DNA from: Bacteroidia bacterium
Lineage (GTDB): Bacteria; Bacteroidota; Bacteroidia; Bacteroidales; Azobacteroidaceae
Length of the DNA: 17,857 bases
Assembly: GCA_025999255.1 (NCBI GenBank)
Contig: BNXB01000028.1
Span: 1 to 17,857, forward strand
Direction of reading: 5' to 3'
Below are positions 1 through 6,619 of this stretch, piece by piece. The stretch's first letter is position 1. Every line of letters begins with the position of its first letter. The position numbers and the translations under genes were made by a program. Under the pieces are notes generated by a model. That model did not search any database, was not told where the DNA came from, and saw only the letters and a list, made by a program, of their open reading frames with translations.

Positions 1-1981
1 TCAGACGGGTTAAATAGAAATCTTCCAATACCACTCCGTCTTCTTTACACAACAAAGTAACCGGAATGTTGATCCTTGATATCGCCTCCATGGTTGGACG
101 CTGAGGATTACTCCCGTCTCCGGGATGGAAGTCGAACCGGCAAGTGACGGTTCCTGTTTCGTTAGCGCTTGCACCCTGGCAAGTTCCGGATTTTAATTTC
201 AGAATCAGATATTCATGACTTCCTGACATGGTATTGAACTGAAACGAATACAAACCACTTCCCTTGTCAGTTGTAGCGATAGGAGTAACAAAAGAGTTTT
301 CCGCTTCATTACAAATCTTTATCGCATCGGTAATATTTCCGTCAAGCGTCATGAAATTAGGCAGCTGTACAAAAAGTTCAAATGAATTATTAGAGGCTGA
401 AGATATCATATCAGATCCCGAACGAATGTATATTTTCCGGGTTACAGGCTGGTTAGCCCTAATGGCTATTAAAGATGGACTTTCCCTGAAATAAATTAAG
501 CTCCGGAAAATCTCGGAACTAACATTTACACTTCCGCCTGATTCTCCACAAACATTGTTGACTGAAGCGCCTATAACATATCTATAGACACGGTCGCAAC
601 AATTGAGAGAATATCTGTTATCATTATCTGTCGTATTATCAAAAATCGCTCCCTGGATAAGGCCATTGCGCATATATAGCGTATCTCCCGGAGCCAGAAT
701 TTCCGGAATTGAAATACTTACCTCCCTAGGCTTGCCTACCAAACCCGGCTTTATCTTAAGGGTTGAAATCGTAGCAGGCAGGATAGCATTGGTTTTTATC
801 AGGTTAGCAGAAACCTGATATTCAGTTCCGTTTTTACCTATTTTGTAATATATATTATTGACATCGACATAGGACCAAGAATCACCAGAACCACCAGCTA
901 CGATTGTTAAATCATAAGCATCGGCGCTACCGATATTCGTATAAATCTGCCTGAGAAAAGACGGAGTCGTTCCGTCCAGAGGAACATCCCAGACAGTACC
1001 GTCTGTCAGGTCAGGTTTCAGATACGTAGTTGAGATATATTCGATGGTCGGTAATCCCGCAGTTCCCGGAATATTCATCGTCAGGGTAGTTCCTGCCTGG
1101 GTGATACAATTACTCGCTGCCGGATATTGTACCGAGGTCGTGATAGGTCTTGCACCGCAACGACTGCTTTTCGCCTTGAATTCCAGTATCTTAGGGGTAC
1201 TGCCCAGTTTCCCTCCCATATTCGTAGTGTTCAGCGTTATCTTTGCTATCATTGATGTCCCGCTGATAGCATTGGAGGTCGGAGTTATCGTGGCTCCGTC
1301 CAGTGTAAAATCACTGAATGTCGCATACTGGCTTGCAGTCAACGTCACAATAAAGGACGAGGCTTCTCCGTTCTGGGCATCCAGCTTCAATTCAAAGTGT
1401 TTTTCATCATTCTTGTCTGTATAATTCTGTACCGGTACATCGCTCTGTACCCGAATATTCGGTACCTGAACCCCGATTGTAACATTTCTTTCTCCACCGG
1501 TTACCGGAGTCGTATTCGACAGGACTTTTACCGTTGCCGTTGAACCGCTCACTGCCGAACAGGCTGCACTCACTTTTAATCGTATAAATACCGCTTCTCC
1601 GACTTTCAGCGTGTTGCTGTTCGAGGTGAAACTCACTGTAACTCTTTGGCCCGAAACTGCCGGTGTTCCATAAGTTATCGAACCCGTATGTCCCGTACCG
1701 TTTTCAATCCCACCGGTAACATAACTGATTCCGGCAGGAAGAGTCACTTCCAGCTTGGCAGTCGTAATATCGGCTACTGTTGGAGTGAAGTAAACATCCA
1801 GATAGCCCGGGTCGTCCAAGACCGTCAGTGTCGCCGGACTCAATTCCGGATATCCTGTATTCCAGGAGACTGTTTGCGCCTGCAGGATAAAACCTGACAG
1901 TACAAACATCAGAAGAAACCCGTACAGCCGTAGCTGATTCATCCGGGTCGTGTTGTGTCGTGTTGTAATTGTTTGTTTCAT
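1..1981 (-). CDS. Large secreted surface protein, N-terminal 660 residues (3' end outside window)
   Basis: I translated this frame by eye from the ATG at 1981 to the left edge and found no stop, so the gene continues beyond base 1. The first 36 residues form a signal peptide: a polar, basic stretch, a second Met at residue 14 (start at 1942), a hydrophobic core GFLLMFVLSGFIL, then QAQ, a cleavage site typical of Bacteroidota. Starting at 1942 would give a more usual signal peptide length, so the start is uncertain. The mature part is rich in Thr, Ser, Val and Gly in alternating beta-strand patterns, with scattered Cys, and resembles Ig-like or DUF11-like repeats of exported adhesins. No catalytic motif was seen. 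A C-terminal T9SS sorting domain would be expected outside the window, but that is inference. G+C falls towards the left part. The exact family was not recognised. Confidence 0.85.
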   Translation of the reverse strand, partial: MKQTITTRHNTTRMNQLRLYGFLLMFVLSGFILQAQTVSWNTGYPELSPATLTVLDDPGYLDVYFTPTVADITTAKLEVTLPAGISYVTGGIENGTGHTGSITYGTPAVSGQRVTVSFTSNSNTLKVGEAVFIRLKVSAACSAVSGSTATVKVLSNTTPVTGGERNVTIGVQVPNIRVQSDVPVQNYTDKNDEKHFELKLDAQNGEASSFIVTLTASQYATFSDFTLDGATITPTSNAISGTSMIAKITLNTTNMGGKLGSTPKILEFKAKSSRCGARPITTSVQYPAASNCITQAGTTLTMNIPGTAGLPTIEYISTTYLKPDLTDGTVWDVPLDGTTPSFLRQIYTNIGSADAYDLTIVAGGSGDSWSYVDVNNIYYKIGKNGTEYQVSANLIKTNAILPATISTLKIKPGLVGKPREVSISIPEILAPGDTLYMRNGLIQGAIFDNTTDNDNRYSLNCCDRVYRYVIGASVNNVCGESGGSVNVSSEIFRSLIYFRESPSLIAIRANQPVTRKIYIRSGSDMISSASNNSFELFVQLPNFMTLDGNITDAIKICNEAENSFVTPIATTDKGSGLYSFQFNTMSGSHEYLILKLKSGTCQGASANETGTVTCRFDFHPGDGSNPQRPTMEAISRINIPVTLLCKEDGVVLEDFYLTRL

Positions 1982-2029
1982 GTGCTTATATATAAATAAA
2001 TTAATGATTATCCGCAATCATCCCATTCC

Positions 2030-2072
2030 CCAAGGCGATGCCTTGGGCTGGAATATATTAGGCTTTCAGCCC
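2030..2072. repeat. REP-like double hairpin
   Basis: CCAAGGC (2030-2036), a GAT loop and GCCTTGG (2040-2046) form a perfect 7-bp stem. It is followed at once by GGGCTG (2045-2050) pairing with CAGCCC (2067-2072), with partial extension through GAA/TTT. Two adjacent small palindromes, more G+C-rich than the surrounding AT-rich DNA, are typical of dispersed REP elements mobilised by REP-associated tyrosine transposases. Only one copy is visible here, so dispersal cannot be shown. It lies 50 to 90 bases upstream of the start of the left gene, so it could be part of that gene's 5' leader. Confidence 0.45.
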
Positions 2073-2253
2073 GATGAAAACTCTGCCAATCCCCGGACAT
2101 CACTCTCCCGCAAACATTCACAAACACACACATACTTTTTCCGATTTGAATAAACATAGTACGTCCTGTTTTCACAAACGGGAAGACTGACTTCAAATAA
2201 GATTTTTTGATTGAAACAAGGGAAATAAGGCCGGGGAAATCGGCAGACTTTAT

Positions 2254-2287
2254 AATTGACAATTGCAATTGACAATTGACAATTGAT
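2254..2287. repeat. AATTGAC heptamer tandem repeat
   Basis: Five consecutive units start at 2254: AATTGAC, AATTGC (one base short), AATTGAC, AATTGAC, AATTGAT. Beyond them, TTCATTGTCAAT near 2307-2318 is complementary to part of the repeat, so the array could fold into an imperfect hairpin with it. Function unknown; short AT-rich heptamer arrays are seen in intergenic DNA of Bacteroidota. Confidence 0.7.
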
Positions 2288-2318
2288 AATGAACTTCGCA
2301 TGAAAATTCATTGTCAAT

Positions 2319-2357
2319 AAAAAAAGCTTCCCTAAATTCCTGGAATTTAAGAAAGCT
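2319..2357 (-). terminator. Intrinsic terminator, minus strand
   Basis: Arms 2325-2340 and 2342-2357 are 16 bases each around a one-base centre. On the plus strand two positions mismatch (C against A), but in minus-strand RNA both become G-U pairs, so the stem is fully paired only in that direction. The minus-strand stem is followed directly by a U run (A run 2319-2325 on the plus strand). This directionality makes it a good terminator for leftward transcripts, such as the rpn remnant or a short RNA starting near 2580. It insulates them from the large secreted protein gene further left. Confidence 0.75.
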
Positions 2358-2415
2358 ATACGTTTATTATTAAAGAAATAATGATTATATTGACGCGCGA
2401 GGGAGGCTAGGTGAG

Positions 2416-2440
2416 TCTCTCTCTCTCTCTCTCTCTCTCT
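2416..2440. repeat. TC/GA dinucleotide microsatellite, 25 bases
   Basis: An uninterrupted run of 12.5 TC units on the plus strand (GA on the minus strand). Dinucleotide tracts this long are uncommon in bacteria and are mutable by slipped-strand mispairing. No convincing gene reads through it, so an effect would more likely be on spacing or RNA structure than on a coding frame. In a minus-strand transcript it gives a GAGAGA stretch resembling a run of Shine-Dalgarno-like sequence. Confidence 0.9.
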
Positions 2441-2584
2441 AACATAAATATCAAATCAACCAAATTTAAAGTGTTAAATTTAGTTAAAATAAAATTCGAA
2501 AGATTAGAAAAAGTCAGTTGCATTGTATTGATAATTGTGTATTCTCTGTTTGAGCTTAAAACTTCAAGCCTGTATGAAATTTTA

Positions 2585-2592
2585 CAAATGTA
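2585..2592 (-). promoter_or_regulatory. Possible minus-strand -7 promoter box TACATTTG
   Basis: CAAATGTA on the plus strand reads TACATTTG on the minus strand, an exact match to TAnnTTTG. No clear -33 element was found at the usual distance. Such matches occur by chance in AT-rich DNA, so the call rests mainly on the terminator about 260 bases downstream, which would bound a short transcript. Confidence 0.25.
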
Positions 2593-2698
2593 ATGTTTTT
2601 TTTTGAAATCAGAAAAAATCGTGCCAAAAATCTGTTTGGTTCGGGACGGATTAAAATTCACATATATAGAGCGCTTGTCAGAGTTCTCGACTCTCCTG

Positions 2699-3482
2699 TT
2701 ACTTCTCTTTTTCTTTAAGTATTTGCTCTTCGGATAATCCCGTAAGATCGGCAATATCTTCGACAGGCATGTTCTTTTCCAGGCATTTTCGGACTATAGA
2801 TATAATACCTTTTTCAAAACCAATACCAATGCCTTCTTCCAGGCCGGTTTCCCTGGCATATTCAACAGCATCGCGAACATCACTGTATTCCAGAACACTT
2901 TTATTATACTTTTCCATCTCTATTGGTGTAAATTGGGCTATCTCAGCAGCCCGGAACAACATATCAAATACTCTTCCCTGCAACTCTACAGGACGATCAG
3001 ACAACTTCGGTAAATACCTCAACAAATAGATCCATCTTTCAAAATGGGTTGTAAGTTCTTCCAATGTCTTATCGAATTTCGGCAATTCCAGAAAAAAATA
3101 TGTTAATTTATCAGAAAATACCTCTTTTGTCCGGAAATTCATCAACTTCACCTCGTGATGATAATCCGGATGATTGTCAAATAACTTAAAATCCAAAATT
3201 GCAACCGTGTAAACCGGAGCTAACTTGAATTTCCAGTCTTAAATACTCGCCCCGCTCATTCCGGCAATAAATATCAAATATCGCTTTTCGATCTCCTTCT
3301 TTCTTTCCCAAATGCAAGGACGGGAGATACTCCAAATCGGTAATCCGACCTCTTTCCAAAATGACTTCATTTAAGAAATCGATCAATAACTCTTTACAGG
3401 ACTCCGTCCCGAACAATTTGTGAAATCCGAAATCCGTTAACGGATTCAGGTATTTCGAATAATTCGTAAAATCTTTCATCAT
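2699..3482 (-). pseudogene. Disrupted second copy of the Rpn-family nuclease gene
   Basis: Almost identical to the intact gene at 3566-4492, but a 95-base segment (matching 4156-4250 of that copy) is missing at junction 3240/3241. The deletion shifts the frame after residue Tyr80: the N-terminal piece ends at 98 residues (3186-3482). The C-terminal frame has a TAA exactly at the junction (3239-3241) and is then open to the stop at 2699. Lost residues are about 81-113 of the intact protein, the end of the PD-(D/E)XK core. Compared with the intact copy it also lacks 36 bases near 2810-2845 (three tetrapeptide units) and ends Lys-Glu-Lys-Glu-Lys. The open C-terminal part keeps internal ATG codons, including one at 2960-2962 giving an 87-residue product equivalent to the Rpn C-terminal domain. 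It may therefore still make a protein, although the nuclease is broken. Confidence 0.85.
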
Positions 3483-3513
3483 AAGTTAATTTTTGGTTGA
3501 ATAATTTTCTTTA

Positions 3514-3521
3514 CAAAATTA
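3514..3521 (-). promoter_or_regulatory. -7 promoter box TAATTTTG of the disrupted rpn copy
   Basis: CAAAATTA on the plus strand reads TAATTTTG on the minus strand, an exact match to the Bacteroidota TAnnTTTG box, about 30 bases upstream of the ATG at 3482. The same box is duplicated upstream of the intact copy. Its preservation implies that the remnant may still be transcribed. Confidence 0.5.
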
Positions 3522-3565
3522 GTATTTCCTTTCGTAAATGAAAATACATATTTTATTCTCCTCTC

Positions 3566-3877
3566 TCAATCCCGCCCTTTGCCTCTTTTTTCTTTAAGTA
3601 TCTGTTCTTCGGATAATCCCGTAAGATCGGCAATATCTTCGACAGGCATGTTCTTTTCCAGGCATTTTCGGACTATAGACATAATACCTTTTTCAAAACC
3701 TTCCTCGCGACCTTGTTTTACACCTTTTTCCATCCCAATACCAATGCCTTCTTCCAGGCCGGTTTCCCTGGCATATTCAACAGCATCGCGAACATCACTA
3801 TATTCCAGAACACTTTTATTATACTTTTCCATCTCTATTGGTGTAAATTGGGCTATCTCAGCAGCCCGGAACAACAT
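3566..3877 (-). CDS. Possible intragenic short Rpn product (RpnS-like antitoxin)
   Basis: In the frame of the intact rpn gene, Met206 (ATG at 3875-3877) follows AGGGAAGAG with eight bases between, a purine-rich stretch that could serve as a ribosome binding site. Translation from here would give 103 residues carrying the tetrapeptide repeat. That is the size and position of the separately translated short proteins described for E. coli rpn genes. Met221 (preceded by GAG) is an alternative. Bacteroidota depend weakly on Shine-Dalgarno pairing, so the start is not proven. Confidence 0.35.
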   Translation of the reverse strand: MLFRAAEIAQFTPIEMEKYNKSVLEYSDVRDAVEYARETGLEEGIGIGMEKGVKQGREEGFEKGIMSIVRKCLEKNMPVEDIADLTGLSEEQILKEKRGKGRD

Positions 3878-4492
3878 ATCAAATACTCTTCCCTGCAACT
3901 CTACAGGACGATCAGACAACTTCGGTAAATACCTCAACAAATAGATCCATCTTTCAAAATGGGTTGTAAGTTCTTCCAATGTCTTATCGAATTTCGGCAG
4001 TTCCAGAAAAAAATATGTTAATTTATCAGAAAATACCTCTTTTGTCCGGAAATTCATCAACTTCACCTCGTGATGATAATCCGGATGATTGTCAAATAAC
4101 TTAAAATCCAAAATTGCAACCGTGTAAACCGGAGCTAATTTGAATTTCCAGTCTTTCCCACGAAGGGACTGCTCCTGGACAGGAAACGTCGAATAATATA
4201 TACAACGATCCTTAAAGTAAACCTGGTGGGCATTCTGCATTTCAACTATGAAATACTCGCCCCGCTCATTCCGGCAATAAATATCAAATATCGCTTTCCG
4301 ATCTTTTTCTTTCTTTCCCAAATGCAAGGACGGGAGATACTCCAAATCGGTAATCCGACCTCTTTCCAAAATGACTTCATTTAAGAAATCGATCAATAAC
4401 TCTTTACAGGACTCTGTCCCAAACAATTTGTGAAATCCGAAATCCGTTAACGGATTCAGGTATTTCGAATGATTCGTAAAATCTTTCATCAT
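3566..4492 (-). CDS. Rpn family recombination-promoting nuclease (PD-(D/E)XK)
   Basis: 308 residues, a usual length for this family (PDDEXK_2 / Rpn, often annotated as putative transposase). The N-terminal signature PLTDFGFHKLFG lies at 14-25. The nuclease core is seen as IFD with Asp70, followed by FIVEMQ with Glu84 and Gln86, the D...ExQ catalytic arrangement of Rpn proteins. Residues 245-268 are six tandem tetrapeptides beginning with Gly (GLEE, GIGI, GMEK, GVKQ, GREE, GFEK), followed by a C-terminal helix-turn segment with DIADLTGLSEEQI. Known E. coli members are DNA endonucleases and have been reported as anti-phage toxins held in check by a short protein translated from the 3' end of the same gene. 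A start at the second Met would change little. The gene is divergent from the agmatine deiminase gene and has a degenerate twin downstream. Confidence 0.9.
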   Translation of the reverse strand: MMKDFTNHSKYLNPLTDFGFHKLFGTESCKELLIDFLNEVILERGRITDLEYLPSLHLGKKEKDRKAIFDIYCRNERGEYFIVEMQNAHQVYFKDRCIYYSTFPVQEQSLRGKDWKFKLAPVYTVAILDFKLFDNHPDYHHEVKLMNFRTKEVFSDKLTYFFLELPKFDKTLEELTTHFERWIYLLRYLPKLSDRPVELQGRVFDMLFRAAEIAQFTPIEMEKYNKSVLEYSDVRDAVEYARETGLEEGIGIGMEKGVKQGREEGFEKGIMSIVRKCLEKNMPVEDIADLTGLSEEQILKEKRGKGRD

Positions 4493-4523
4493 AAGTTAAT
4501 TTTTGGTTGAATAATTTTCTTTA

Positions 4524-4531
4524 CAAAATTA
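4524..4531 (-). promoter_or_regulatory. -7 promoter box TAATTTTG of the intact rpn gene
   Basis: CAAAATTA on the plus strand, TAATTTTG on the minus strand, an exact TAnnTTTG match about 30 bases upstream of the ATG at 4492. It is identical in sequence and spacing to the box of the duplicated copy. A TTTG sits only 11 bases further upstream, too close for a standard -33 element. Confidence 0.5.
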
Positions 4532-4624
4532 GTATTTTCTTTCAAAGATGAAAAATAATTGTCTGGAAATTTGGACCAATGTTTTTTCTAATAGAATGAC
4601 GCACAAAAAAATATAAAACTTAAT

Positions 4625-4632
4625 TATCTTTG
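4625..4632 (+). promoter_or_regulatory. -7 promoter box TATCTTTG of the polyamine operon
   Basis: Exact match to TAnnTTTG, ending only four bases before the ATG at 4637. With the usual spacing from this box to the transcription start, the mRNA would begin at or within a few bases of the start codon, so the operon may be expressed as a leaderless message. Confidence 0.5.
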
Positions 4633-4636
4633 CAAT

Positions 4637-5683
4637 ATGAATAGAAATCAATTGCAAATCGAATTTCCTGCCGAATGGGCGCCGCAAAGCGGCGTACAAT
4701 TGACATGGCCTCACCCCGGTACCGATTGGAAAGAGTCATTGGAAGAAGTTACATCCTGTTATGTTTCCATAGCAAAAGAAATCATCAAACGGGAAAAATT
4801 ACTGATAGTCTGCCGGGATAAACAAGAAATAATTAATGTTCTGGGGCATTTTGAATCCAAGAAATTGATAATCCGGGAAATACCCTCAAACGATACCTGG
4901 GCACGTGATCACGGAGCTATTTCCGTAAACGTAAATGGTAACCCGTATATATATGATTTTACTTTTAACGGATGGGGAATGAAATTTGCAGCCAATCATG
5001 ATAATCAGATTACCCGCGAATTATTCAAAAGTAAAGCCTTTCAACCGGAAGTAGGTTACAAGAATATGATGCATTGCATTCTGGAGGGCGGTAGTATTGA
5101 AAGCGACGGACAAGGAACGATATTAACAACTATAAAATGCTTATTATCTCCTAACCGGAATGAATATAAAGACAAAGCGGAAATATCCGATTACCTGCAA
5201 CTGATTTTTGGGGCCGAACGCATCCTCTGGTTGAATCATGGTTTTCTGAGTGGAGACGACACCGACAGTCACATAGATACCCTGGCTCGTTTCTGCGATA
5301 CGGAAACGATTGCATACGTTCGTTGTGAAGATAAAAAAGACCTTCATTTCGAGGAATTATCCCTGATGGAGAAAGAGCTCCAAAAGTTTAAAACGACAAA
5401 CGGGAAACCTTATCGCCTGATTGACCTGCCAATGGCAGACGAAGTTTTATTCGAAGGGGAAAGATTACCTGCAACTTATGCTAACTTTTTAATTATCAAC
5501 GGCGCCGTATTAATGCCAACATACAATTCTCCCAAGGATAGAATAGCTGAAGAGCAATTGAAAAAAGCTTTTCCGGACAGGGAAATCATCGGTATTAATT
5601 GTCTGCCTTTAATTAAACAGCACGGTTCGCTGCATTGTGTAACAATGCAATTCCCGGAAGGATTTGTAGGGGCTTATGATTAA
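4637..5683 (+). CDS. aguA: Agmatine deiminase
   Basis: Hydrolyses agmatine to N-carbamoylputrescine and ammonia in the cytoplasm, a step from arginine to putrescine. It is 348 residues long, the usual size for the agmatine deiminase / porphyromonas-type peptidylarginine deiminase family, with no signal peptide, which favours the free-agmatine enzyme over the secreted protein deiminase. Visible family motifs are TWARDHG with Asp91, the ILEGGSIE segment with Glu150, GDDTDSHIDTLARF with His212, and QHGSLHCVTMQ with the expected nucleophile Cys334. The start ATG at 4637 is followed by a normal family N-terminus with LTWPHP at 22-27. It is the first gene of a pair with the amidase 32 bases downstream, which supports the assignment. 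It is divergent from the rpn gene. Confidence 0.93.
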   Translation: MNRNQLQIEFPAEWAPQSGVQLTWPHPGTDWKESLEEVTSCYVSIAKEIIKREKLLIVCRDKQEIINVLGHFESKKLIIREIPSNDTWARDHGAISVNVNGNPYIYDFTFNGWGMKFAANHDNQITRELFKSKAFQPEVGYKNMMHCILEGGSIESDGQGTILTTIKCLLSPNRNEYKDKAEISDYLQLIFGAERILWLNHGFLSGDDTDSHIDTLARFCDTETIAYVRCEDKKDLHFEELSLMEKELQKFKTTNGKPYRLIDLPMADEVLFEGERLPATYANFLIINGAVLMPTYNSPKDRIAEEQLKKAFPDREIIGINCLPLIKQHGSLHCVTMQFPEGFVGAYD

Positions 5684-5715
5684 ACCCGCACGGAAAACAT
5701 TAAATTATAATCGAT

Positions 5716-6597
5716 ATGTTAAAAGTAGGATTAATCCAGCAGTCTAATCATGCGAATATTGAAAGCAATTTGGTTAAGCTTGAGAAAAATATCCGGTATT
5801 GTGCATCGGAAGGAGCACAATTGATTGTATTGCAGGAATTGCATAATTCCCTGTATTTCTGCCAGACAGAAGATACGGAACTGTTTGATTTAGCCGAACC
5901 TGTTCCGGGACCTTCGACCAACCGTTTCGGAGCATTAGCGAAAGAATTAAATGTAGTTTTAACACTTTCTCTTTTTGAAAAACGGGCTCCCGGCTTGTAT
6001 CACAACACAGCGGTAGTCATCGAAAAAGACGGAAGTATAGCAGGTAAATACCGTAAAATGCATATCCCGGACGATCCGGCTTATTACGAAAAATTCTATT
6101 TTACTCCCGGAGATCTCGGATTTCATCCGGTTTCCACTTCCATAGGTAAATTAGGAGTACTGGTATGCTGGGATCAATGGTATCCCGAAGCTGCCAGACT
6201 GATGGCCCTCAATGGAGCCAACCTGTTGATTTATCCTACTGCCATCGGTTGGGAATCGTCCGATGAAACAGAAGAAAAAATACGCCAGAAAGATGCTTGG
6301 ATTATTTCACAGAGAGCACATGCCATAGCCAATGGACTACCGGTAGTATCGGTAAACCGCGTAGGACACGAACCTGACCCCTCGGGACAAACTAACGGAA
6401 TCCGGTTTTGGGGAAACAGTTTCGTTGCAGGACCACAAGGGGAAATACTTACGGAAGCATCTAACGACAAAGAAGAATGTCTGATCGTGGACATAGATAT
6501 GAAACGTTCGGAGAATGTTCGTCGCTGGTGGCCTTTTTTCCGGGATCGACGCATTGATGCCTTCGGAGGATTAACAGAGCGGTTTCTTGATGAATAA
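5716..6597 (+). CDS. aguB: N-carbamoylputrescine amidase (nitrilase superfamily)
   Basis: Hydrolyses N-carbamoylputrescine to putrescine, CO2 and ammonia. It is 293 residues, typical for the family. The nitrilase triad is visible: Glu41 in LQELHNSLYFC, Lys114 in YRKMHIPDD, and Cys151 in GVLVCWDQWYPEAARL. The FCQ and HIPDDP segments are characteristic of the carbamoylputrescine branch. It follows aguA by 32 bases on the same strand with no terminator between, so the two are very likely one operon. In some Bacteroidota the homologous enzyme acts on N-carbamoylspermidine in an alternative spermidine pathway; the sequence alone does not separate these substrates. Its stop is 22 bases from that of the convergent ATP-grasp gene. 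Confidence 0.92.
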   Translation: MLKVGLIQQSNHANIESNLVKLEKNIRYCASEGAQLIVLQELHNSLYFCQTEDTELFDLAEPVPGPSTNRFGALAKELNVVLTLSLFEKRAPGLYHNTAVVIEKDGSIAGKYRKMHIPDDPAYYEKFYFTPGDLGFHPVSTSIGKLGVLVCWDQWYPEAARLMALNGANLLIYPTAIGWESSDETEEKIRQKDAWIISQRAHAIANGLPVVSVNRVGHEPDPSGQTNGIRFWGNSFVAGPQGEILTEASNDKEECLIVDIDMKRSENVRRWWPFFRDRRIDAFGGLTERFLDE

Positions 6598-6619
6598 AGG
6601 AAATACCTATTTTCCGTAA

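Larger units (their letters stand above)
2319..2580 (-). ncRNA. Possible short non-coding RNA between promoter box and terminator
   Basis: If the box at 2585-2592 is active, transcription would start near 2578-2580 and end at the terminator at 2319-2357, giving an RNA of about 260 nucleotides. It would contain the GA microsatellite about 140 nucleotides from its 5' end. No good protein frame is seen in it. The alternative is that this is simply the 3' untranslated region of the rpn remnant transcript. No sequence similarity to a known RNA was recognised. Confidence 0.2.
1982..2698. other. Gene-free, structure-rich intergenic stretch
   Basis: No open frame here looks like a protein. The frames present are short, overlap one another, or read through the TC tract to give Ser-Leu or Glu-Arg repeats. 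Instead the stretch holds, left to right, a REP-like double hairpin (2030-2072), heptamer repeats (2254-2287), a minus-strand terminator (about 2319-2357), a TC microsatellite (2416-2440) and a possible minus-strand promoter box (2585-2592). The promoter of the large secreted protein to the left must lie in its left part. The nearest partial match to the -7 consensus, TATGTTTA on the minus strand near 2153-2160, is one base off, so no promoter is assigned. Confidence 0.6.
2699..4547. repeat. Direct tandem duplication of the rpn gene and its promoter
   Basis: Two units in the same orientation: about 2703-3537 and about 3588-4547. Each contains the coding region plus about 55 bases upstream, including the same -7 box. 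By eye the shared parts differ at only scattered bases (for example His8 against Tyr8, Lys63 against Gly63). The main differences are two deletions in the left copy: 95 bases at 3240/3241 and 36 bases at the tetrapeptide repeat. The near identity suggests a recent duplication. No terminal inverted repeats or target-site duplications of an insertion sequence were seen. Confidence 0.85.

Noticed and set aside
264..1424. Several plus-strand frames within the left gene
   Set aside because: The minus-strand frame is continuous for 660 codons with a signal peptide and a beta-strand-rich composition; the plus-strand frames are its antisense shadows.
2416..2440. CRISPR or other spacer array
   Set aside because: The repeat is a simple dinucleotide run without spacers, and no cas genes are present.
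2407..2754. 115-codon minus-strand reading frame ending in Glu-Arg repeats
   Set aside because: It overlaps the end of the rpn remnant in another frame, is Lys- and Arg-rich without domain features, and its tail is only a translation of the GA tract.
2699..4547. Rpn pair as an insertion sequence
   Set aside because: Although the family is often labelled as a putative transposase, no terminal inverted repeats or target-site duplications were seen around either copy; a tandem gene duplication explains the arrangement.
6598..6616. Terminator between aguB and the ATP-grasp gene
   Set aside because: GGAAA and TTTCC could pair, but the stem is only five bases and A/T-rich, too weak to call, even though some termination is expected between these convergent genes.
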